Positions 1 to 5,909 of a stretch of 7,948 nt of DNA are shown in pieces. The notes under the pieces were generated by a model. That model was not told the DNA's origin. It was given only the letters and a program-made list of their open reading frames with translations, and made no database searches. How positions within the stretch are numbered: the first letter of the stretch is position 1; the number at the start of each line of letters is the position of its first letter. Made by a program: the position numbers and the translations under genes. The DNA lies in assembly GCA_023403475.1 (NCBI GenBank), contig JAEYEL010000108.1:1-7948 (forward strand). The letters are read 5' to 3'. Source of the stretch: Actinomycetes bacterium (GTDB lineage Bacteria > Actinomycetota > Coriobacteriia > Coriobacteriales > Eggerthellaceae).

Positions 1-74
1 GGGACTTTCCTCGTGATACAATGCTTGCAATCAAACGCAGGAGCAGCCATTCGCTTGGACTGACGATTCGTTAA
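1..74 (+). CDS. possible 3' end of an upstream gene (partial)
   Basis: Reading from base 3, an open frame enters from outside the window and ends at TAA 72-74, giving 23 residues ending in LGLTIR. The frame from base 1 is also open and ends at TGA 61-63, so which frame is coding, or whether either is, cannot be decided from so little sequence. I do not recognise the protein. The following 96 bases up to the next gene contain no evident terminator. Confidence 0.2.
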   Translation, partial: DFPRDTMLAIKRRSSHSLGLTIR

Positions 75-170
75 AGCAAGCGGATCGCTAGGGCGAGCGC
101 CGCGCCGAAGCGAGTGGGTCGCGAGGACAAGCGGATTGCTGCGCTGGAGAAATCCACGAAGGAGAGCATT

Positions 171-680
171 GTGGCGGAAAAAAGCAACATCGTGCTTATA
201 GGCATGCCCGGAGCAGGCAAGTCGACGCTTGGCATCGTGCTGGCGAAGATTCTGAACTACAACTTCATCGACGCCGACCTGGTCATCCAGAACCAGTGCG
301 ACAAGACGCTCCAGAAGCTCATCGACGCATGCGGGCCGGAGGGCTTCATCCAAGTGGAGAACCAGATCCTGAGCGATCTTACTGCCGAGCATTCCATCAT
401 CGCCACCGGCGGTTCGGCGGTGTATTCCGACGAGGCCATGCGGCACCTTGCCAACATAGGGCGCGTGGTCTACCTGCAAATCTCCTACGACGAGCTCAAG
501 AAGCGTCTGCACGACCTGCAGGAGCGCGGCGTCGTTCTCAAGGGCGGCATCGGCATGAGCCTGCGCGATCTCTACGACGAGCGCAAGCCTCTCTACGAGC
601 AGTACGCCGAAATCACCGTGAACGTCGACGACCTGTCCATCACGGCGGCGGCGCGCAAGGTGGCCGACGCGCTGAGGTAG
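171..680 (+). CDS. shikimate-kinase-like P-loop kinase
   Basis: A 169-residue protein of the shikimate kinase fold, within the 160-190 residues usual for the family. It has a Walker A loop GMPGAGKS at residues 11-18, FIDAD at 32-36 (binding-site Asp of the family), an ATGGS motif at 78-82 where canonical enzymes read GGG, and ERKPLY at 137-142 with the conserved Arg near the C-terminus. A GTG at 114 is in frame, but GTG 171 is the better start because AAGGAG sits 6 bases before it and the fold begins at residue 6. Canonical AroK/AroL carry an Arg in an FRxxE motif for shikimate binding; here the motif reads FIQVE (59-63). The RPLL lid is replaced by a Gly-rich VVLKGG segment. ATP-dependent phosphorylation of a small hydroxylated substrate is likely; shikimate itself is uncertain. 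The MATE gene follows 18 bases later on the same strand, probably cotranscribed. Confidence 0.85.
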   Translation: MAEKSNIVLIGMPGAGKSTLGIVLAKILNYNFIDADLVIQNQCDKTLQKLIDACGPEGFIQVENQILSDLTAEHSIIATGGSAVYSDEAMRHLANIGRVVYLQISYDELKKRLHDLQERGVVLKGGIGMSLRDLYDERKPLYEQYAEITVNVDDLSITAAARKVADALR

Positions 681-698
681 TGCCGAGGCAGGGTCAAT

Positions 699-2264
699 AT
701 GCAGAATACGGAATCAAAGCAAGAGGCGCAGGGCGAAGGGCTGTCACAGGGCGAAAGCGAGCCGCAAAACGCAGGCAATGTGCGAGGCGAGGGCGAAAGC
801 GAGCCGCAAAGCTTGTCAGCGAAAGGCGGGAAGTCACGGGTTGTGCAGCACGGCACCGACCGCATAGGCACCGAGCGCATTGGCAAGCTGCTGCTGGAAT
901 TCTCTATTCCGGCCATTGTCAGCATGATCTTCAACTCGCTGTACAACGTGGTCGATACGGCGTTTCTCGGCCATGCGGTGGGGGACGTGGGCGTGGCGGT
1001 GACTACGTTGGCGTTTCCCGTGATGACCATCCTCATGGGTTTTTCCATGCTGGCCGGCCAGGGCGGCAACGCGCTTGCCGCTATTCAGCTGGGCGAGGGA
1101 AAGCGCGAACGAGCAGAGCAAACGCTGGGGAACACGTTTGTCCTGCTCGTTGCCATTGCGGTTCTGGTCATCGTGGCGGCCGTTATGCTCATCGACCCGC
1201 TGCTCGTGCTCATCGGCACGAAGGGCGAGCTGTGGGAACCCACCAAGGCATTCGTGCAGATCATCTGCTTCGGGTTCATATTCCAGTCGGTGGGCATGGG
1301 TCTGAACAACTTCCTGCGAACGGCGGGGAAACCCAACTTGGCGCTCTACACTATGGTGTTTGGCACCGTCATGTGCATCGTGTTCAACTACCTGTTCGTT
1401 ATGGTGTTCGGCTGGGGCGTGGAAGGCAGCGCGTTGGCCACCATTTTGGGCGAGGCGTTCGGCATGGTGCCCGTTCTGTGGTACTTCATATGCGACAAGC
1501 ACGCCGTGTTCCGGTTGCGCGTGAAATGCATGCGGGCTGACTTCCCGCTGATGGGGAAGATTCTGAGCTTGGGCGTCGCCTCCTTTGTGATGGAGATTGC
1601 CGCCACGGCGGTTTCGGTGGTGCTCAACCAGATTCTGGCTATATACGGAGAACAGGATCCCATTGGCATGAGCGGCGCGCTTGCTGCCATCGGCGTGGCG
1701 CAAAAGGCGTCCGGCTTCGCCATTATGCCGCTCATCGGCCTTATCATGGGGGCGCAACCCATTATCGGGTACAACTACGGTGCGCAGAATTGGTCGCGCG
1801 TGCTCAAAACGCTTAAATGGGCAAGTATCGTGGGCGTGATCATAGGAACGTTCTTCTGGGCGCTGTCCCATATCATTCCCGTGCAGATTGTGGCGCTGTT
1901 CGGCGTGACGGGCGAGCTTGGCGACTTCGCGGTCACTGCGCTGAAAATCTACACCATTTTCTTTCCGGTGGTGGGCTTCCAAATTGTCGGCTCGAGCTAC
2001 TTCCAGTCGAGCGGGCAGCCCATGAAGGCGGCCATCCTCGAGTTGACGCGCCAGATAATCTTCCTCATTCCGCTGTATCTGCTGCTGCCGCCTGTTGCGG
2101 GTGTGTTCGGCGTGTCTGCTTTGGTGATGATCGCCATCTGCGTGCCGGTTTCCGATGCCCTGTCCACGGCGGTGACGAGCGTGTTCGTGGCTATCGAGGT
2201 GGGCAGGTTGCGCAAACGCCGCGCGGATGGCAGCCGCCTGGAAAACCGAAAGCCATCTCTATAA
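699..2264 (+). CDS. MATE-family efflux transporter
   Basis: A 521-residue multi-pass inner-membrane protein of the MATE (multidrug and toxic compound extrusion) family, which exports cationic drugs or metabolites in exchange for Na+ or H+. The family body starts near residue 53 (GTDRIGTERIGKLLLEFSIP) and shows the expected alternation of about 12 hydrophobic helices. Family-typical stretches are NVVDTAFLG (83-91), GQGGNALAA (120-128) and QPIIGYNYGAQNW in the second half, matching NorM/MepA-like members. The family is usually near 450 residues; the surplus is a hydrophilic N-terminal tail of about 50 residues rich in Gly, Glu, Gln and Ser with ESEPQ twice, plus a basic C-terminal tail. ATG 699 has a GAGGCAGGG SD region. 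A GTG at codon 48 could be an alternative start that omits the tail. It lies 18 bases after the kinase-like gene, so the two probably form an operon. The substrate cannot be deduced. Confidence 0.93.
   Translation: MQNTESKQEAQGEGLSQGESEPQNAGNVRGEGESEPQSLSAKGGKSRVVQHGTDRIGTERIGKLLLEFSIPAIVSMIFNSLYNVVDTAFLGHAVGDVGVAVTTLAFPVMTILMGFSMLAGQGGNALAAIQLGEGKRERAEQTLGNTFVLLVAIAVLVIVAAVMLIDPLLVLIGTKGELWEPTKAFVQIICFGFIFQSVGMGLNNFLRTAGKPNLALYTMVFGTVMCIVFNYLFVMVFGWGVEGSALATILGEAFGMVPVLWYFICDKHAVFRLRVKCMRADFPLMGKILSLGVASFVMEIAATAVSVVLNQILAIYGEQDPIGMSGALAAIGVAQKASGFAIMPLIGLIMGAQPIIGYNYGAQNWSRVLKTLKWASIVGVIIGTFFWALSHIIPVQIVALFGVTGELGDFAVTALKIYTIFFPVVGFQIVGSSYFQSSGQPMKAAILELTRQIIFLIPLYLLLPPVAGVFGVSALVMIAICVPVSDALSTAVTSVFVAIEVGRLRKRRADGSRLENRKPSL
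749..810 (+). repeat. in-frame 42-bp-period direct repeat in the MATE N-terminal tail
   Basis: The 20-base string GGGCGAAAGCGAGCCGCAAA occurs exactly at 749-768 and 791-810. The 42-base offset equals 14 codons, so both copies encode the same GESEPQ segment. A weaker relative of the 5' part (GGGCGAAGGG) lies at 731-740. This looks like a slipped duplication that lengthened a disordered tail. Confidence 0.8.
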
Positions 2265-2341
2265 AATAAAGGGGTCGTGTGTGGCAGCCCCTAGGAGAGC
2301 ATCCCGTCGTGCTTGCAGCTGCTTGAATGCCGCCCCGTAAA

Positions 2342-2391
2342 AACAGGTAAGCCATCCGCGCTAGGGGGTTGTGGCGGATGGCTTACCTGTT
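2342..2391. terminator. perfect 18-bp stem-loop, probable terminator
   Basis: AACAGGTAAGCCATCCGC at 2342-2359 pairs exactly with its reverse complement at 2374-2391 across a 14-base loop. On the plus strand the stem is followed by a moderately T-rich TGTGTTTC; on the minus strand it is followed by TTTTT from the A run at 2339-2343. It lies 77 bases after the MATE stop and could end that operon. The better T-tract is on the minus side, so it may be bidirectional, or a small repeat of another kind. Confidence 0.6.
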
Positions 2392-2627
2392 GTGTTTCAG
2401 ACAGGATGCATTATAAGACGGTATCCACTGTTATTGCAAGAACAGAATCGCAATTATGGCATGAACGGTGTTTTGCGGGTCTTGCGTTGCCGTCGCGCTA
2501 CTGTTCACGCTTCGCGTGGCAACCGTTCTTGGAAACGCACGTGCAAGGCGCGAACTGCAGTCGCAATTGTTTTGCGGTATCATATGCGCCATGCAAACAT
2601 GTTCGGGCTTCGGCTTGGCGCAGCAAA

Positions 2628-2684
2628 GGAACGGAGCGGAACGCCCCGGCCTTAATTGATGGAACAGGGCGGAACGCCCCGGCC
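2628..2684. repeat. two-copy 33-bp-period tandem repeat before the kinase gene
   Basis: A 24-base unit (GGAAC, three variable bases, then GCGGAACGCCCCGGCC) occurs at 2628-2651 and 2661-2684 with two mismatches. The copies are separated by TTAATTGAT, giving a 33-base period, and end 29 bases before the kinase start. Each unit contains a small GGCG/CGCC-type palindromic core. Whether this is an operator, an mRNA leader element or a neutral duplication cannot be told. Confidence 0.7.
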
Positions 2685-2713
2685 GGTATCGGCGGAAAGG
2701 CGCAGGTCTTCCC

Positions 2714-4552
2714 ATGACGAACGATGGACTCATACTCGATAGATACCGACCTATGCACGAGGCGGGTGCGGGCGGGTTCGGCACGGTGCAGGTGGCGTGG
2801 GATACGCGCATCCAGCGCAAGGTGGCTATCAAGTGCATCGAGCTGAGCGAGGGCGATGCGCTGCGTGCGCAGGAGTCCGATGCCTCGGCGGCGCACATCC
2901 CAGGGCTTGACGAGGCGCGCACGGCGGCGATGCTTTCCGATGCCAGCATTGTGACGGTGTATGACTTCGAGGTTCGGGGCACTACGGCCTACCTCATTAT
3001 GGAGTATGTGGAAGGCGTTACGCTCACGCGACTTCTGCGCGAGCATGCGGACGAGATCTCGCTTGATGTGGTGGCCGCTGTGTTCACTTCGGTTGCCCAT
3101 GCTCTTGAAGTGGCGCATGCCAACCAGGTGCTGCACTTGGACATAAAGCCCGACAACGTGCTCGTGAACCGCCAGGGGCAGGTGAAGGTGACCGACTTCG
3201 GCCTTGCCACGTTGGCCGACGCGAGCGGGTGCGGAACTGCGGGCGGCGGCACTATCGGCTATATGCCGCTTGAGCAGATGCGACAGGAACGCCTCGATGC
3301 GCGTTGCGACGAGTGGGCGCTGGCGAGCCTTGCCTACGAAATGCTCACGGGCGAAAACCCCTTTTTAGCACCGAATTTGGAGCAGGCCGAATCGGCCATA
3401 GAAGATGCCGAGCTGATTCTTCCGTCGCTTTGCTGGGACGACATGGACGAGGGCGTAGACGACGTGATGTTCTTCGCGCTCGACCCCGAAAGAGACGGGC
3501 GCTATGACACGGTAGCCGACTTCGCAGAGGCCATGGAGCCGTTTCTAGGCGACGCGAAGATCGGGCAAAGAAAACTTGCCGTGCTGGTGGGCGATGCAGA
3601 AGACGAAGAGGCGGGGAGAGAAAAGCTTTTGCGCCCGCCGCGCACGCCCTGGGTCGAGCGCGTGAGCGATCGCGCAGCGGCGATTTTCGCCCGTGCGTTC
3701 GCGGCGGCGGGAGCCGTGCTGGTAAGCGTTGTGGCGGCGGCGAACCTTCCTTGGGTGAGCAGCTGGGATAGCCCTCTGCTTTGGGGGCTTGCGGCGCTTA
3801 TGCTGGCGGCAGCGCTGCTCAAGCCGCATCTTGGTGCGCTCATGAGCTTCGTTTTTCTGGGTGTTTCCGCCGCGCTTTCCGGTGCGCCTTTGGTGGGCGT
3901 TGCTCTTGTGGTCGCTACGGCGGCATGGTGGTGGTTTTCGGGTCGTGCGGGCAGCAGACAGGCATGCGCGGCCTTCGCGCAGCCGCTTTTGGGCGCGGTG
4001 GGGCTTGCTCCCGTCGCACCCGTGATGGCGGGTTGCTTTCTCGGCGTGCGCGATGCCGTGGTCACGGCGGCCTATTCGGCGGTGACGGCATTCGCCATGT
4101 CCGGCTACGGTGCGGGTGCGGGTGTTGCGTTCTGGAACAACGTAGACGTTCTTTCGGGGTGGAACGTGGGCGGCGCGCTACCCAACAAATTCTGGGTCTC
4201 GCGTTTCCCCGGCGTCGATTTGAGCGGCTTCGTGACGGCTCTTGCCGACCCGAGTGCTTGGTGTACGGCGGCAAGCTGGATTCTCGCTGCGCTCGTGTTC
4301 AGCGCGTTCTGTCTGCGTGGAAGCAAAGCGTTCGATGTTGCGGGTTCTGTGGCTGCGTGTGTCGTGTTGGTTGCCGGCGCGTGCGTCGCCGCGTGGCTCG
4401 GTACGTATTTCGGTCTTCTGGCGGTTAGCGGGCTAACGTTCTGGTCGCTCCTTCCCGGCTATTTGACGGCAGCTGTTGTTGCCGGCGCACTGGGCATAGC
4501 TGCGGCAATCATGGGCGTTTCTGACCGCGTGCGCTGGGAAGATGAAGAGTAG
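2714..4552 (+). CDS. membrane-anchored eukaryotic-type Ser/Thr protein kinase
   Basis: A 612-residue protein. Residues 8-278 are a Hanks-type kinase domain: Gly-rich loop GAGGFGTV (18-25), catalytic Lys40 in VAIK, probable helix-C Glu67, catalytic loop HLDIKPDN (141-148), DFG (161-163), PLE in place of APE (185-187) and the late Arg263. The essential Lys, Asp and DFG residues are all present, so it is probably active. The HRD arginine is Leu, making it a non-RD kinase. A charged linker follows (about 279-318), then roughly residues 320-602 form eight to ten hydrophobic segments with a longer polar loop around 465-512. This places the kinase domain on the cytoplasmic side. There are no PASTA repeats, so it is not a PknB cell-wall sensor of the usual single-pass kind. 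ATG 2714 is preceded by a weak GGCGCAGG SD region. The substrate and any signal are unknown; no FHA or phosphatase partner is in the window. Confidence 0.9.
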   Translation: MTNDGLILDRYRPMHEAGAGGFGTVQVAWDTRIQRKVAIKCIELSEGDALRAQESDASAAHIPGLDEARTAAMLSDASIVTVYDFEVRGTTAYLIMEYVEGVTLTRLLREHADEISLDVVAAVFTSVAHALEVAHANQVLHLDIKPDNVLVNRQGQVKVTDFGLATLADASGCGTAGGGTIGYMPLEQMRQERLDARCDEWALASLAYEMLTGENPFLAPNLEQAESAIEDAELILPSLCWDDMDEGVDDVMFFALDPERDGRYDTVADFAEAMEPFLGDAKIGQRKLAVLVGDAEDEEAGREKLLRPPRTPWVERVSDRAAAIFARAFAAAGAVLVSVVAAANLPWVSSWDSPLLWGLAALMLAAALLKPHLGALMSFVFLGVSAALSGAPLVGVALVVATAAWWWFSGRAGSRQACAAFAQPLLGAVGLAPVAPVMAGCFLGVRDAVVTAAYSAVTAFAMSGYGAGAGVAFWNNVDVLSGWNVGGALPNKFWVSRFPGVDLSGFVTALADPSAWCTAASWILAALVFSAFCLRGSKAFDVAGSVAACVVLVAGACVAAWLGTYFGLLAVSGLTFWSLLPGYLTAAVVAGALGIAAAIMGVSDRVRWEDEE

Positions 4553-4560
4553 CGCCCTGT

Positions 4561-4749
4561 TCACTTGGTCGGGGCGTCCCATGTCAGGCATCTCGCCTTC
4601 CCCTCGAAGTGTTCGAGTTGCTTTTCGAACAGCAGGTGGTTCGCCGTAAGCCCCGGGAGGAACACGAGCCACGGCAGCCCTTCGCCGTGTGCTTCGGAAA
4701 CCCAGTAATGGATAACTCCGCCGCTGGTCGGGAATTTCTTTTCGATCAC
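4561..4749 (-). pseudogene. 5' fragment of an alpha/beta hydrolase gene
   Basis: From GTG 4749, with an excellent AAAGGAGATC SD 7 bases upstream, 62 codons encode the start of an alpha/beta hydrolase. They cover the first beta strands, LPWLVFLPGL (oxyanion-hole loop) and RCLTWDAP (strand leading to DxPGHG). The family is normally 230-280 residues with a Ser-Asp-His triad; the nucleophile elbow and everything after the DAP motif are missing. The frame ends PTK-stop nine bases past the stop of the convergent kinase gene, so a deletion or rearrangement has removed the rest. The gene start looks untouched, which suggests a fairly recent event. Confidence 0.75.
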
Positions 4750-5145
4750 GGTTGATCTCCTTTGCAACGAGTTCCGAAGGGGAGCGAGAAAGAAGAACAA
4801 CCTCGTATTTGGATATGAACTGCGAGGTTGTTGCCAAATATCGAAGACGGCTCCTACTAGGGATAGCACGGCATCCATCTCGCCTTCGTCAGTATAACCG
4901 ACGTGGCGGCATTTTCTCGCGTTGAGATTGAGGGCTTTCATCTGTTCCACGCAGGCGAATCCGAATGACTCGTCGAACGTGATTCTTGAATGCATAGGGT
5001 ACCCGTTATCCGTAGACGTGATGGGGCATACGATCGTCATGGAGGATTTTGCGTTGAACGCGCTCGCGCTTATAACGAGAGCGGGTCGGTATTTCGAGGG
5101 TTCGTGCCCAAGGTGGGGTTCGAAATCGACATAGATGATCCCCAT
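4561..5145 (-). CDS. MazF/PemK-like toxin, reading frame running into a hydrolase fragment
   Basis: Residues 1-104 are a MazF/PemK-type toxin, a small SH3-like mRNA endoribonuclease. Visible motifs are VDFEPHLGHE (6-15), YRPALVIS with Arg20, CPITST (40-45) and VEQMKALNLNAR (66-77). The family usually ends near residues 105-120, but here no stop follows FDIW at 101-104. The frame continues through about 28 unrelated residues and then in phase through the hydrolase fragment, giving 194 residues. The N-terminus is also suspect: ATG 5145 has no SD, while a typical toxin start overlaps the antitoxin stop (ATGA at 5194) in another phase and reaches a stop at 5150. An indel near 5146-5155 is therefore likely. 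The antitoxin-like gene lies immediately upstream. It is either a damaged toxin or one translated from the internal ATG. Confidence 0.6.
   Translation of the reverse strand: MGIIYVDFEPHLGHEPSKYRPALVISASAFNAKSSMTIVCPITSTDNGYPMHSRITFDESFGFACVEQMKALNLNARKCRHVGYTDEGEMDAVLSLVGAVFDIWQQPRSSYPNTRLFFFLAPLRNSLQRRSTVIEKKFPTSGGVIHYWVSEAHGEGLPWLVFLPGLTANHLLFEKQLEHFEGKARCLTWDAPTK
4796..4832 (-). terminator. 10-bp inverted repeat with T-rich tail at the toxin 3' end
   Basis: AACAACCTCG at 4796-4805 pairs perfectly with 4823-4832 across a 17-base loop. On the minus strand the stem is followed by CTTCTTTCTC, a pyrimidine-rich tail. It lies just after the codons for the last conserved toxin residues, where a toxin terminator would be expected. 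The stem is short and the loop long, so efficiency is doubtful, and an accidental repeat is possible. Confidence 0.35.
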
Positions 5146-5190
5146 CGAGTCACATATGGTTTTGGGAGGGATGATTCCCTGATTGTTTCC

Positions 5191-5346
5191 TCATCTGCTG
5201 AGTCTCGCCATAGTCATGAAGGGGAGCTTCCTGAATTCCGGCAGGTAGTCGTAAGCGCTGTTGATGAGTTCGGAGATGGTAGCCCCCAGCGATTCGAGAA
5301 TTCTCGCCCCTGCCTCTTTTTTCGCAAGAGGAATGCGGGCGTTCAC
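5191..5346 (-). CDS. RelB/DinJ-like antitoxin, possibly start-impaired
   Basis: The frame encodes VNARIPLAKKEAGARILESLGA and continues to SELINSAYDYL. This is the ribbon-helix-helix DNA-binding pattern of RelB/DinJ antitoxins, which bind and neutralise a partner toxin and repress their own operon. From GTG 5346 it is 51 residues, short for a family of about 80-100. The expected Met seems to lie about nine codons earlier: an AGG codon at 5373-5371 occupies the position where ATG would give a natural start and follows AGGAAG by 4 bases. Losing that start would leave GTG 5346, with GGAAAG about 7 bases upstream, as the fallback. Its stop TGA overlaps an ATG (ATGA, 5194-5191) in the arrangement usual for the toxin start. 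In phase upstream lies the flavoprotein relic, so a longer ORF from 5571 is open but chimeric. Confidence 0.55.
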   Translation of the reverse strand: MNARIPLAKKEAGARILESLGATISELINSAYDYLPEFRKLPFMTMARLSR

Positions 5347-5418
5347 TAACGAGCTTTCCGTGCAGGTCGCCCTTCTGCTTCCTGCTCTGGTGTAACGCCT
5401 GGGAAGGGTCGGTGCAGA

Positions 5419-5594
5419 GCGCAGGCATTTTTTCAAGCGGTTCCAATTGAACTCGTAACCACCGGTGGCCAGCACTACACCTCTAGAGGCGTTGAATTGG
5501 ACATACTTTTCATCGGGGTTTTGGCTATCACGCCCGTGCCGCGTCTCGTATCGTCCTGAACTAGTTGGCAAGCGAGTGTGTCGTATCTAACCTC
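5419..5594 (-). pseudogene. frameshifted fragment of a fumarate-reductase-like flavoprotein
   Basis: Two phases join into one recognisable piece of an FAD-binding flavoprotein of the fumarate reductase/succinate dehydrogenase family. The first phase gives EVRYDTLACQLVQDD and TGVIAK. After a one-base slip in the A run at 5519-5522, the second gives NPDEKYVQFNASRGVVLATGG and YEFNWNRLKKCLR. VVLATGGYE is the conserved motif at the end of the FAD-binding segment. Only about 58 of the usual 450-550 residues are present; the dinucleotide-binding N-terminus and the active-site Arg/His region are absent. The fragment ends abruptly where the antitoxin leader begins. It is non-functional debris. Confidence 0.6.
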
Positions 5595-5695
5595 GCCTTT
5601 GCCGGCAACCGAATGAACGAACAAAACCTCATTTGGTCTCTGACTCCGTCCTCTTTTGCTTCGACTTTCAAAAGGCATGTTGCGTCTTACAGGAT

Positions 5696-5731
5696 CGGGA
5701 AAACCGACGAGAGTGGATGCCGGTTTTCCCG
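5696..5731. repeat. perfect 11-bp inverted repeat
   Basis: CGGGAAAACCG at 5696-5706 is exactly complementary to CGGTTTTCCCG at 5721-5731 with a 14-base loop. Neither side is followed by a T-tract, so an intrinsic terminator is not well supported; a small mobile or regulatory palindrome is as likely. Confidence 0.7.
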
Positions 5732-5772
5732 TAAGCACGATTGGGTATTTACTCGCACCCTGTTCGTAAAAG

Positions 5773-5877
5773 GCTACGACAAGTGTCGTTTCAACCTGTT
5801 CAGCAAGGGTCAAGCGCTCGGTTGCGAGCGACAATCCAGCTACGACAAGTGCCGTTTCGCCCTGTTCAGCAAGGGTC
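5773..5877. repeat. 39-bp direct repeat, 66-bp period
   Basis: A 39-base unit starting GCTACGACAAGTG and ending CTGTTCAGCAAGGGTC occurs at 5773-5811 and 5839-5877 with three mismatches. A degenerate third trace (CACCCTGTTCG) precedes copy one at 5757-5767. The first copy contains the near-palindrome ACGACAAGTGTCGT. The 27-base spacer is different in sequence and contains CGCTCGGTTGCGAGCG, itself an inverted repeat. There are too few units and no conserved spacer length for a CRISPR call. Confidence 0.75.
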
Positions 5878-5909
5878 TCGCAAGCAAAGGAGTGCGGAAG
5901 CCGTTGCGG

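Larger units (their letters stand above)
2265..2713. other. 450-base intergenic region between the MATE and kinase genes
   Basis: No convincing gene is seen here. The open frames present have poor coding character, no SD sequence and no recognisable product. The region holds a weak GC hairpin soon after the MATE stop (GGGG at 2271 against CCCC at 2288), the perfect 18-bp hairpin at 2342-2391, an AT-richer stretch around 2400-2460, and the 33-bp tandem repeat at 2628-2684. I could not find a clear -35/-10 pair for the kinase gene. Confidence 0.6.
5595..5909. other. gene-free stretch with hairpin and tandem repeats
   Basis: No intact gene is seen. A 119-codon minus-strand frame (to 5834) crosses it, but it contains repeated sequence and a perfect hairpin and joins the flavoprotein relic, so I do not treat it as a gene. 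The region holds the 11-bp hairpin at 5696-5731 and the 39-bp direct repeats at 5773-5877. It separates the methyltransferase stop from the decayed genes. Confidence 0.5.

Noticed and set aside
78..140. Imperfect 13-base direct repeat CAAGCGGATCGCT / CAAGCGGATTGCT
   Set aside because: Short, mismatched and in ordinary GC-rich sequence; not distinguishable from chance.
296..1540. Long plus-strand open frame of 414 codons overlapping the kinase-like and MATE genes
   Set aside because: The product is Arg/His/Gly-rich low-complexity sequence with no domain, caused by high GC in the alternate frame of two well-supported genes.
834..1982. Long minus-strand open frame of 382 codons
   Set aside because: It is antisense to the MATE gene, His/Arg/Glu-rich, without SD or family pattern; a high-GC shadow.
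2313..2717. Plus-strand open frame of 134 codons before the kinase
   Set aside because: It spans the 18-bp hairpin and the tandem repeat, lacks an SD, and its composition is not protein-like.
2714..4552. PknB-type cell-wall kinase with PASTA repeats
   Set aside because: The C-terminal half is multi-pass hydrophobic sequence with no PASTA-like repeats.
5475..5834. Minus-strand frame of 119 codons
   Set aside because: It encodes the direct repeats and a hairpin, then joins one phase of the flavoprotein relic; a chance frame rather than a gene.
5773..5877. Possible CRISPR array
   Set aside because: Only two full units, with internal mismatches, no further spacers and no cas genes.
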